A stretch of DNA of 34,596 nt from Prorocentrum cordatum (Eukaryota; Sar; Dinophyceae; Prorocentrales; Prorocentraceae): the NCBI GenBank assembly GCA_963575745.1, contig CAUYUJ010016470.1, forward strand, positions 220,186 through 254,781, written 5' to 3'. The translations under genes were made by a program, and so were the position numbers. The notes beneath the pieces are model-generated. The model was given only the letters and a program-made list of their open reading frames with translations. It had not been told where the DNA came from and did not search any database. Below, piece after piece: positions 27,376 to 34,596 of this stretch. The first letter of the stretch is position 1. Every line of letters begins with the position of its first letter.

Positions 27376-27790
27376 CCGCATGCGGTTCCTCCACCCAGGG
27401 CAGCGTTTCGTAGCCCCATAGGGAGCTCCACCGAAGGCCCCAGTGGGGGTGCCCGCATGCGGTTCCTCCACCCAGGGCAGCGTTTCGTAGCCCCATAGGG
27501 AGCTCCACCGAAGGCCCCAGTGGGGGTGCCCGCATGCGGTTCCTCCACCCAGGGCAGCGTTTCGTAGCCCCATAGGGAGCTCCAAAGGCCCCAGTGGTGG
27601 TGCCCGCATGCGGTTCCCCCACCCAGGGCAGCGTTTCGTGGCCCCATAGGGAGCTCCACCGAAGGCCCCAGTGGGGGTGCCCGCATGCGGTTCCCCCACC
27701 CAGGGCTGCGCTTCGTAGCCCCATAGGGAGCTCCACCGAAGGCCCCAGTGGGGGTGTTCGCATGCGGTTCCCCTACCCAGAGGTAGCGCC
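27376..27790 (+). repeat. 77-bp satellite, five full units plus a partial
   Basis: CCGCATGCGGTTCC starts at 27376, 27453, 27530, 27604, 27681 and (as TCGCATGCGG) 27758. Spacings are 77, 77, 74, 77 and 77, and the 74-bp unit lacks CCG before AAGGCC. Each unit carries CAGCGTTTCGTAGCCCCATA and GGGAGCTCCACCGAAGG. Because 77 is not divisible by 3, the long minus-strand frames change peptide at each unit and are not genes. Units are nearly identical, so the array is young. Confidence 0.95.
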
Positions 27791-27910
27791 ACCGAAAACG
27801 ATATTCATATTTGCGGTATTCACAACTGCATATGGTTGGGTCCTTCGCCAGGCTAATTTTGAAAGGAGAACCCATGCCTTGCAAGCTGCGGGGTATACTG
27901 ATATATGTTT

Positions 27911-28008
27911 GCGGTGCAAGCTAAGTGGTGCAAGCTATGTGTTGCACGCTGTGTGGCGCAAGCTGTGTGGTGCAGGCCGTGCGGTGCAGTGCATGCGGTG
28001 CACGCTCG
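27911..28008 (+). repeat. 14-bp tandem repeat, seven units
   Basis: GTGGTGCAAGCTRT-type units in an exact 14-bp register, with CGT/CGC variants increasing to the right. Confidence 0.88.
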
Positions 28009-28480
28009 GGTGGCAGAAGTGTGGTGCAAGCTACTTGGTGCAGCCAGCGCACGCGATACCCACGAGGCGCTCACGAGGCGCCCATGGGCGGCCATGGTCA
28101 GCGATTCGGCGAAAACCTGGAACCGCCGCCCTGCGCACCAGGCGAACATCTGGCTCCGCCGGCCGGCGCACCAGGCGCCCGAGCGGCCGGCCGCGGGCGA
28201 CCACTGGGCGCAACACGCGGAGCCGCCGGCCAGCGATCGTTCGCGAGGCGCCCACGGGCCTCCCACCCCTCGGGAAGAGCCCGACACTGCATGCCCAATT
28301 CCCGGATAGCTCCTTGAGAGAGCTGAGGGGTTTCAGAGAGGCCGGCAGGCTGGGCCAGGCCAGCTTGCTGTCCACGGCTGCCGGGCAGGCAGCGCCGCAG
28401 CAGGTTGCTCGAGGCTGCAGCCTGTCCCGCCCGCGTTTTCGTTCTCGCTCCAACGCGTGGGCAGCAAGCGTCTGCGCAGC
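28009..28480. other. GC-rich segment, no supported gene
   Basis: Short repeats of GCGCACCAGGCG and GAGGCGCCCA around 28060-28260. All frames are open and low-complexity. Confidence 0.5.
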
Positions 28481-28830
28481 TTCTTCGCAGCGCCTCCTTG
28501 GCTCGTTCGCGGGTCCTGAGCAACTCTCGGGCAGCCATTCTTGGGCTCGCGATCAGCGGCCAGGCAGCTCCGAGGCGGCGCTTCCTAGGCTCGTGCGGAG
28601 CTCCCAGGAAGCGCTTCCTGGGCCCGCGGGTATCGCATAGACAGCTCCCTGGCGGCGCTTCCGAGGCTCGTGCACAGCTCCTCGGCAGCGCCTCCTGGGC
28701 CCGTGGGCAGCGCCTGGGCAGCTTCCACGCTTCCTGGCCTCGTGCGGAACTCCCAGGCAGCTCCAAGACAGCACTTCGTGGGCTCGCGCGCACCTCCAAG
28801 GCAGCTGTCGCGCTGCCGTCCGCGCGCAGG
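28481..28830. repeat. degenerate repeat, GGCAGCGCTTCCTGGGCTCG type
   Basis: About eight loose copies of a 40-bp motif: CAGCTCC, then GGCGGCGCTTCC, then GGCTCGTGCG. Both strands give long Arg/Leu/Ala/Gly frames from the motif. No protein is claimed. Confidence 0.7.
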
Positions 28831-29294
28831 CGCGCGCCCGCGCGCCGGTGTGCTACTATTCTTGTTTGGGATTGCACAAGGTTTGTGTAAGCTAAGCAAG
28901 AAGCCCCTGACTGCAAGAATTGCGTGAGGGAGCGGAGGGACATCATTCCGGATTCGTGGCCCTGCTGTTGCCTGCCATGCCCGATGCCTTGGCTGTAGCC
29001 GCTTAGGTTGCCACAGTTTTGTATGTGCTTTTATGCTTGCTTGGGTGTGACGACTCTGAACAGCACGGGGACGTATCCAACCCTGTCTCACACATGGGGA
29101 CGATCAACGAGCACGCCTGGTAAGAAATATTCTATTAAGGGGTCTCCCGTAATTTTGAAAACTATACCAAATTATGTTGGACCATACTCGACCTACCGTA
29201 CTTATTTGGACACTCTTGCGAGTCAGATCGCGAGCAGAAGGAGGATGGTAGCCATCTGGCTGGCGAATCACCCTTTGAATGGGGGTGGTCTTAC
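28831..29294. other. AT-richer DNA, probably intronic for the minus-strand exon
   Basis: 29105-29280 is distinctly AT-richer than its surroundings. It lies directly downstream (on minus) of the GTAAGA donor at 29294-29289. A plus frame from 29008 to 29301 exists but is not preferred. Confidence 0.4.
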
Positions 29295-29748
29295 TGCTTG
29301 AACGAGGTGGAGCTCCCGCCATTGCGCCTCAACATGGGCTGCGATGGCAGCTCTAAGCGGGGCAGGTCGCGCCAATCGGCTCTGGTCAAACAGATCAGCC
29401 AGAGCTTCGTGCAGACCCTCCGCTCCCTCCACGACGTGCCAATGATACAGAGACTTGGAATAGACTAGCATGTGCCCGTCGCAGCGGACATGGAGACGGC
29501 CACGTTCGAGGTTGGCTAGGTGGTCGTGAAGCAGGGCGACCCTGGCACCGATTTCACTGTGACAGACACCGGGCAGACGAAGATGGAGGCGGAGGCGTCC
29601 GAGGGTGTCAGCAGCCAGTCTGCCACCCTGAAGGTCGGCTGAGACTTCGGAGAGCTGGCGCTGCTGCGCGACGAGCCGTGGGCCGCCACCGTCGTCGCAG
29701 AGTCGCAACTGCTGGCCGCCAATCTCTCGCGCAGCCAGTTCGAGAGCT
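29295..29748 (-). CDS. internal exon of an unrecognised minus-strand gene
   Basis: The frame opens right after CGGCCGCTCAGGCCTAAG. The TAA of that acceptor closes the same frame upstream, which fits an exon start rather than a longer ORF. It reads LELAAREIGGQQLRLCDDGG, a helical LVAQQRQLSEVSADLQGGRL, RLRLHLRLPGVC, GARVALLHDHLANLERGRLH, MLVYSKSLYHWHVVEGAEG and HEALADLFDQSRLARPA. It ends LVQA at a strong donor, GTAAGA (29294-29289). Without splicing it would stop at 29268. Length is about 151 codons, balanced composition with His/Leu/Arg and good codon bias. I do not recognise a domain, and the neighbouring exons were not found. Confidence 0.55.
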
Positions 29749-30440
29749 TAGGCCTGAGCGGCCGGTTGCCCTGTGCAGCGCCCGAAGCGGTCGGCGTGTT
29801 GACGGAGGCGTCGGGCAAGAATCAGGGGCACCCCCAATCGCCCATTGATCGCCGATAAGCCCCAACCTGCCGAGGAACGTGCGGATTCACTATCGGGGGC
29901 CTATCGCCGATCTGTCGGCGATGCATTGCCGATTCCCGTTCGATGTCCCCCCCTGTGCCTATCTTCCCCTATCGTTGCCCTTCGAAGAAGGTCCAGGAGC
30001 ACCTGTCGGCCGCACGGGTATTTGGGAAATTGCTTTTTCCAGGGGAAGGGGGCAGCACTCGCATGGGCCCTCGTGGGCACGAGCGTCGTGAAGGGCGCGT
30101 CGATGCCGAAGGAGGGCGAGGTCGGCAGCGTGGCTTACGTCCTCTACAGTCGGACGGGGGTGCAAGATCGGGATCGGTTCGGGAGGGTACCCGAAAGTTC
30201 TTCGTGCTTGTCGGGTTTTCTTGTGCATCCAGGGGAGGGTACCCTACCCTTGGATGCTCTGTTTGTTTTCGCCGGCGGAGTGTCTCATGTTTTTGAAGGA
30301 TGTTCTGCTCTCCTTGGTCCACCTGTATAATGGGGAGGCGGACGTGGCCGGGGGGGGGGAACAGCCGCGCCTCGCCGTCTCAGCCGACGGCCAGGCATAC
30401 TTGTCTGGTGGCTGCAACCCGCTCGACGACATGGCGCAGA
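29749..30440. other. no supported gene; CGCCGAT words and short palindromes
   Basis: 29838-29935 repeats ATCGCCGAT/ATCGGCGAT in both orientations. 30225-30257 is a 33-bp imperfect palindrome (GCATCCA, then GGGTACCC in the middle, then TGGATGC), and GGGAGGGTACCC also occurs at 30181. Confidence 0.6.
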
Positions 30441-31136
30441 CCACCAATCGTGGCTGTGGCCTCGGAGGCGGCGAAGGCCCGTATGGTGGACCGCGGCTCG
30501 GTCAGCACGCTCCCAGGCCCGTTGCAGGGCTGCGTCAAGAAGCGCTTGCGCATGCCCGACCGCTTCAAGGACCTTGCCAGGTTTGGGCCTCGTCGGCTGC
30601 GGCGGTTGCGGCGTCGTGGAGCTGTGCGAGCACAGGCCCACGGGCGAGGGCTACGCCCTGAAGGGCCTGAGCAAAGGCCACGTCGCGAATTGCGGGAGGC
30701 GGCAGGCGGTCATGAATGGCAAGAATATCCGGATGATGGTTTCTTCTCCCTATCATCGTCAAGCTGGACGATTGCTACACAAAGAGCGAACAAACGCTTT
30801 TTTTCTTGCTGGATCCCGCTTCGGGGGGGCGATCCGCACGCCACCTACAAAAGCAAGAGCCTGTGCGGCAGCGATAAGCGCGCGAGGCATTACACTGCGA
30901 GCGCCGCCTTGGTCTTCGAGTATCTCCACGAACGCCCTGTCATCCACAGGGATGCCAAGCTGCAGAATCGGGTGCTCAGCGCGACGGGCCATGCGAAGCT
31001 CCGTGACTTTGGCGTTGCGAAACTGGTCGCCGGAGTTGATTGCTAATACCTGGGCGTAATCATGCAGTGGATTGGTGGATCTTGGGCGTGCTGCTCTTCG
31101 AGTTGCTTTCAGGAGACCCTGCTCTCGAGTCGCCAA

Positions 31137-31137
<1 letters not shown>
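30441..31137 (+). pseudogene. cyclic-nucleotide-dependent (PKG/PKA-like) protein kinase pseudogene
   Basis: Order and motifs are those of an AGC kinase behind a cyclic-nucleotide-binding domain. A possible CNB tail (PIVAVASEAAKARMVDRGS, from 30441) and linker come first. The Gly-loop VGCGGCGVVEL (about 30592-30624) and ATP lysine in YALKGLSK (30661) are in another frame. VMNGKNIRMM follows, where the alpha-C Glu (NEK in active kinases) is Gly. After a frameshift near 30745 comes IIVKLDDCYTKSEQ. After another near 30830 come HRDAKLQN (30945-30968) and DFGVAK (31005-31022). TAA at 31044-31046 ends that frame. The usual GTPEYLAPE segment is reduced to YLGVI, then HAVDWWILGVLLFELLSG appears in a further frame and runs into the TA repeat at 31141. 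At least three frame changes, one stop and a truncated C-lobe mean it is dead. No intron-sized gaps, so it may be retroposed. Confidence 0.87.

Positions 31138-31140
<3 letters not shown>

Positions 31141-31167
<27 letters not shown>
31141..31167 (+). repeat. TA dinucleotide repeat ending the kinase pseudogene
   Basis: 13 TA copies directly after the last kinase-like codons. The breakpoint of homology and the repeat coincide. Confidence 0.93.
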
Positions 31168-31170
<3 letters not shown>

Positions 31171-31419
31171 AGACTGCATTCGCGCTTCGCGCCATGCACC
31201 TTGGTCCTTGAAGTTTGGTGTGCAGGCGGAATAGCAGGAAGGTCAAGCCGACAATTTAGCGATAACTCCTTGTTGCCTTTTCCGGCATCGCCGCTATAAT
31301 CATGTTATTCGTTATCCTTCCTCCATGTTTCTTTTTCTTCATTTTCGCCATACCTTGCGCATTCCCCCCCATCCTCCGCAGCTCTTTTTTGCGGAGGGTC
31401 CTGCTTGCAGAGCCTCTGG
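31168..31419. other. no supported gene
   Basis: T-rich DNA (31300-31360) without a recognisable feature. Confidence 0.5.
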
Positions 31420-31960
31420 GGGCCTCACAAAAGTTGTTTCAGGCTTTCTTAAGGCCTTCTGGAGGCCCCTGGGCGCATGGGGCTCTCTGAGGGCCATCTT
31501 GGACCCGTGTTGTGCCGTTTTTGGGCTCTCTTAGACTGCCCGGAAGCCCTTTCGGAAGGTTGTGGGACGTTTTTGGAGCCTCCCAGGCGGCTTCGGACGC
31601 CCAGAAGACCGCCGTCTTGGAGCGTCGGGAAGCCGAAAAGAGGAGAACCCCAAAATTCACACCTGCAGAAAATCAATGATTTTTGCCTCTTGGGGCCTTC
31701 TTGGGAGTGCTCTTGGAGGCCTCTTTGGGACCGTCTTGGAGGCCTTTTGGGCCATCTGGAGGTCACGTCGGTCACTCTTGGAGCGCTCTTATGCTGTCTT
31801 GGGGGTCTCTGGGACGTCTCCGATGACCCCCCTGATCGCCTTAGGTGTGCCGCGAAGGCTTGGCAAAACGCCCTGCGAGGCCCGGGGGGCCGCTTCGAGG
31901 CCCGTCCAGAGGGTCCCAAAGCCCCAGATCCCGGGAGTCCGGTTGGGGGGGGGTGACCCC
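31420..31960 (-). repeat. degenerate CTTGGGGCC-type repeat block, copy 1
   Basis: Runs of GGCCTTCTTGG, GTCTTGGAGG and CTCTTGGG at irregular spacing of 10-20 bp. The minus frame reads RP, RSQ and PKR-rich low-complexity protein. A non-repeat island (31625-31690, with AATGATTTTTGCCTCTTGGG at its end) corresponds in position to one in copy 2. Confidence 0.75.
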
Positions 31961-32254
31961 TTTCGCGTTCCTCCCAGATTGTCAAAATATATAAGAGGGA
32001 GTACATATAAATGATTTTACCGGCTCGCTGCGCCTCGCCTTTAAAATCTTGTTTGCATGGCGCCAGGGAGGCGCGATGAGATCGGTTGTCGTCACAGCCG
32101 CGGTGTGTTCTGGCCATGGAGACCATGGAGCAAACAGGGCTGATAAGACCCAGGGAATATTGCGGCTCAAAGAGCTCAGACGGGGTTTCTGCCGTCATGG
32201 GACCCAGGGGCTCGGAGCCCCCGTTTTAGGCGAGGGGTAATGCTGCCGATGCGG
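31961..32254. other. no supported gene
   Basis: A/T-rich start (ATATATAAGAGGGAGTACAT) and then mixed DNA. Nothing is recognised. Confidence 0.5.
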
Positions 32255-33160
32255 CTCCAGGGGGTCATGAGACTCACAGGGTTCACAGGGCTCATGGGGT
32301 TCGTTGGGGTCATGGGACTGTTTGTGCACATCGGGCACGGGGCTCATGATGCTGAGTGGCTTTTACAGAGGTCATGCGGGTCACAGGAGGCTCATGGTGC
32401 TTATAAGGGTCCTGGGGCTCCTTGGAGTCATCAGCTCTTGGGGGCCATTGGGGTCGGCGCCATGGGGGCTCATAGGGCCCGCAGGCGGTATACGGCTCAC
32501 TGGGCTCGTAGGGCTCAGACGGGGGTCTCATGGGTCTCGCAAGGCTTCGCGGCTCCTAGTGCTGAGGGGGTTCTACGGTTCATAGGCCTCATAGGGGGTC
32601 ATCGCGCCCACATGGTGTCATGGAGGGTCGGGGGGGTATGGGGCTCGGCTCATGGAGTTCACTGGGCTCCTGAGGCTCGTGGGCTCATAAAGCTCGTGGG
32701 GTTTCTAGTGCTCACATGCCTCAAAGGGCTCATCAGGCTCATGGGGCTCATGGAGCTCGGAGAGCTCATAGGCTCGTGGGGCTCGTAAGGCTCATTGGGC
32801 TCCTAGGGCTCATTTGAGTAATAGGGTTCGTGGGGGTCATAGGGCTCAGGGGACCCATCGGGCTCACAGAGCTCCTGGGGCTCATAGGGCTCAGACGGCT
32901 CATGGGTTCGTAGGGCTTACAAGGCTCATTGGGCTCATAGGGTTCATGAGCCCCGTAGAGCCCATAGGGCTCATAGGGCTCATAGGGCTCATAGGGCTCA
33001 TAGGGCTTATGGGGCCCATGGGGCCCATAGGGCTCATAGGGCTCATAGGGCTCATAGGGCTTAAGGACTCATAGGGCTCATGGGGCCCATGGGGCCCATA
33101 GGGCTCATAGGGCTCATGGGCTCATAGGGCTCATAGGGGTCATCGGGCTCATAGGGCTCA
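32255..33160 (+). repeat. 9-bp minisatellite, GGGCTCATA type, about 0.9 kb
   Basis: Degenerate at the left (GGGCTCATG, GGGTTCATA with 10-20 bp spacers) and regular at 32975-33060 and 33070-33160 (GGGCTCATA in direct succession, with GGGGCCCAT variants). The frame through the regular part reads GLI repeats. CATGAGCCCCGTAGAGCCCAT at 32946 is an inverted patch. Confidence 0.93.
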
Positions 33161-33524
33161 GAACCAGTCCCCGATGCCAGATCGACTTTGGACGGGTGGT
33201 CCGAAAACGGTCCCGAGAGGCAGAAACATCGAGAACTGTATCGTCGGGTTTGTATGGTGGATTTGTCTCCTTGTCGTCAAGCCTCAGGCTTCCCTCCTCC
33301 CTCCTTCCACCTCCTTGCTCTTTCTCCTCTCCTTGTGTGCCTCTCCCCCAGGAGAGCGGGCTTCGCCTGCGGCTCTGAGTGGAGGATTCGCATCGGGGCA
33401 CCTTCGGCCGTCTCGTGGCCCTCACGGGGCCCTTGTGATCCGTCTTTCTGGGAGGATCCGCAGAATGCTACGTCACCACATGTGAGCCGAATGTCCCCTC
33501 ACATGGACTGCACCCCACAGGGAG
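33161..33524. other. unique segment with a pyrimidine tract, no supported gene
   Basis: 33291-33350 is C/T-rich and ends CTCCCCCAG, a possible 3' splice site. The following frame (ESGLRLRL) stops within 8 codons, so no exon is called. Confidence 0.4.
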
Positions 33525-33611
33525 CTCCACCGACGGTGAAGAGCCAACGTGTGCGTGCCGCCTCACCGCTCCACCGACGGTGAAGAGCCAACGTGTGCAT
33601 GCCGCCGCACC
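33525..33611 (+). repeat. 44-bp tandem duplication
   Basis: CTCCACCGACGGTGAAGAGC and the rest, to GTGCCGCC, at 33525-33568 repeat at 33569-33611 with very few changes. The start matches GGGAGCTCCACCGAAGG of the 77-bp satellite. Confidence 0.9.
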
Positions 33612-33830
33612 GTCCATGGCGGCACACCCGTGATCTGGATTATGAGTGGGGGGGGCCCTTCGGGGTCTCGCGGCGTGTGGGGGTGAGAGCTCTGGAGGTG
33701 TTAGGGTTCCCAGGCCTTACAGGGCTCATGGGGCACCATGAGGCACCATAGTGGTCGTAGGGCTTGTGGGGCCGACAGGCCTCATATGGCTGATAGGGGT
33801 ATGGCCTCTCAGGGCTCTCGTGGGGCTCCT
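33612..33830. other. minisatellite-like GGGGCACCAT/GGGCTCATG DNA
   Basis: Loose copies of the 9-bp motif family (33715-33815). No gene. Confidence 0.6.
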
Positions 33831-34290
33831 GTTGAGGCTCTTTTGGGCTGGCCGTCCTGGGAGGCTTGGGCAGTCTTGGGGCTCTCTTGGTTCTTCTTGG
33901 GGGCCTCCTGCGGCCTTCTTGGGGCTCTTTGGGAAGCCTTTTGGTGCTCTCTGGGGCCGTCTCGGGGCTCTCTTGGTTCGTTTTGGAGCCCTTTTGTGTT
34001 GTCTTCTGGCTCCCTTGGGGACTTCTTGGGCCGTCCTGGGGCGATCTTGGGCGCCTCTTGGCCGTCTTGGACGCGGTGAAGGCCAAAGAAGCGGATATGC
34101 TACAAATGTACGTTTTCCGAAGGGGAATGAGACGATTTTTACCTCTTGTGGGTCTTCTTGGGGGCCTCTCGGGGCGTCTGGAGAGCATCTTGGGCCGTCT
34201 TGAAGCCACGTTGAGGCCTCTTTGGGCGCTCATGAGCCGTTCTGGAGCGGTCTTGGGCCGCCTTGGGCCTTTGCGGGGCCGTCCAGGGAT
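33831..34290 (-). repeat. degenerate CTTGGGGCC-type repeat block, copy 2
   Basis: Same composition and layout as 31420-31960: CTCTTGG, GCCGTCTTGG and CCTCTTGG words. It has a non-repeat island at 34070-34140 (GTGAAGGCCAAAGAAGCGGA; GACGATTTTTACCTCTTGTG at its end) matching the island of copy 1 in place and partly in sequence. The minus frame is Arg/Pro/Ser-rich low complexity. Confidence 0.75.
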
Positions 34291-34425
34291 GGCCGGGAGA
34301 GGCTCCCGAAACCGAAATTCGAATTTGACGTCGGTAGGAGCGCCCGGGGCCGAATTTATGTACGGGGGGGGGGCCGGGGGGGCTTCCGCTATAAGAATAT
34401 TCGAAGAGGAACATATACACAGACA
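34291..34425. other. no supported gene
   Basis: Short mixed segment with a G9 run (34364-34373). Nothing is recognised. Confidence 0.5.
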
Positions 34426-34532
34426 CACACAGATATATGTAGACATATATATATATATACATATACATATTTATATATAAACAGATATATACATACATAC
34501 ATATATAAATGTATATCTATATATATATATAC
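34426..34532 (+). repeat. TA/TACA-rich repeat
   Basis: ATATATATATATACATATAC, then TACATACATACATATATAAA and TATATATATATATA. The last 60 bases of the window after it are unassigned. Confidence 0.93.
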
Positions 34533-34596
34533 CATGGCTACTAGCTATTAGCAGTGTGAGGTTCCCTGCCAGGTGCCAAGGCCCTGCTGGAGACTC

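Noticed and set aside
27064-27884. Three overlapping minus frames of 195-243 codons with GAFGGAPYGAT repeats
   Set aside because: The 77-bp unit is not a multiple of 3, so each frame cycles through the same three peptides. It is a satellite by-product.
28098-29091. Long Arg/Leu/Ala-rich minus frames
   Set aside because: They follow a degenerate 40-bp repeat and overlap other open frames. No domain.
29008-29301. 98-codon plus frame with Tyr/Thr-rich end
   Set aside because: It lies in AT-rich DNA best explained as intron of the minus-strand exon with its GTAAGA donor. No start context or domain.
32975-33160. TAGGG-containing tandem repeat as a telomere
   Set aside because: The unit is GGGCTCATA (9 bp), not a TTTAGGG- or TTAGGG-type repeat, and it is internal.
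33291-33378. Pyrimidine tract plus CAG as start of an exon
   Set aside because: The frame closes after eight codons and no partner exon was found.
31449-34446. Arg/Pro/Ser-rich minus frames of about 250-270 codons
   Set aside because: They translate the CTTGGG-type repeats. Similarity between the two is due to the repeats. No start or domain.

Overview
The window looks like nuclear DNA of a high-GC, repeat-rich protist, most probably a dinoflagellate. This is inference: no rRNA, organellar gene or intact spliced-leader sequence is present to prove it. The reasons are the GC-rich codon use, sparse fragmentary genes with long pyrimidine tracts before exon-like segments, many kinds of satellite, minisatellite and fold-back DNA, and a decayed PKG/PKA-type kinase copy with no visible introns. 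There are no prokaryotic operons, ribosome binding sites or CRISPR. Most long open frames are by-products of trinucleotide repeats or of GC-rich DNA poor in stop codons.

Layout. 1-2235 is a compound microsatellite (GAT/GCT, then about 1.9 kb of GTA, then GTT) with a 100-N gap. 2236-3610 is very GC-rich and holds a 165-bp direct repeat and a tandem pair. 3931-4551 holds a possible membrane-anchor exon. 5195-5584 is a fold-back whose left arm carries a 135-bp inserted palindromic element. 6944-8973 has three more fold-backs, direct repeats and one exon-like segment. 9455-13165 is the most striking part: about 22 units of a roughly 164-bp palindromic satellite whose orientation flips at about 11,754, with CCT tracts on both sides. 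13828-13987 is a terminal-inverted-repeat (TIR) element containing CCT. It ends at the 3' splice site of a three-exon gene model (13993-15203) whose phases agree.

15.5-21.6 kb holds tandem repeats, a 248-codon coiled-coil ORF, an exon-like minus-strand frame between 146-bp direct repeats, one arm of a dispersed element, two copies of a TA-flanked TIR element with CAGTCGGGGCG ends, and a second CCT-containing TIR element. 22.0-24.2 kb is the best gene: a long frame for a repeat, coiled-coil and multi-transmembrane protein of unknown function. 25.8-27.0 kb is the second, inverted copy of the dispersed element, expanded by a GAT microsatellite. 27.3-28.8 kb is tandem repeats, including a 77-bp satellite. 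29295-29748 (minus) is a likely coding exon. 30441-31137 is a frameshifted cyclic-nucleotide-dependent protein kinase pseudogene. The rest is minisatellite (GGGCTCATA type), two related degenerate CTTGGG-type blocks and TA repeats.

The genes do not form a pathway. The common theme is DNA structure: nearly every kilobase has inverted repeats, and two TIR elements look able to supply introns (introner-like).
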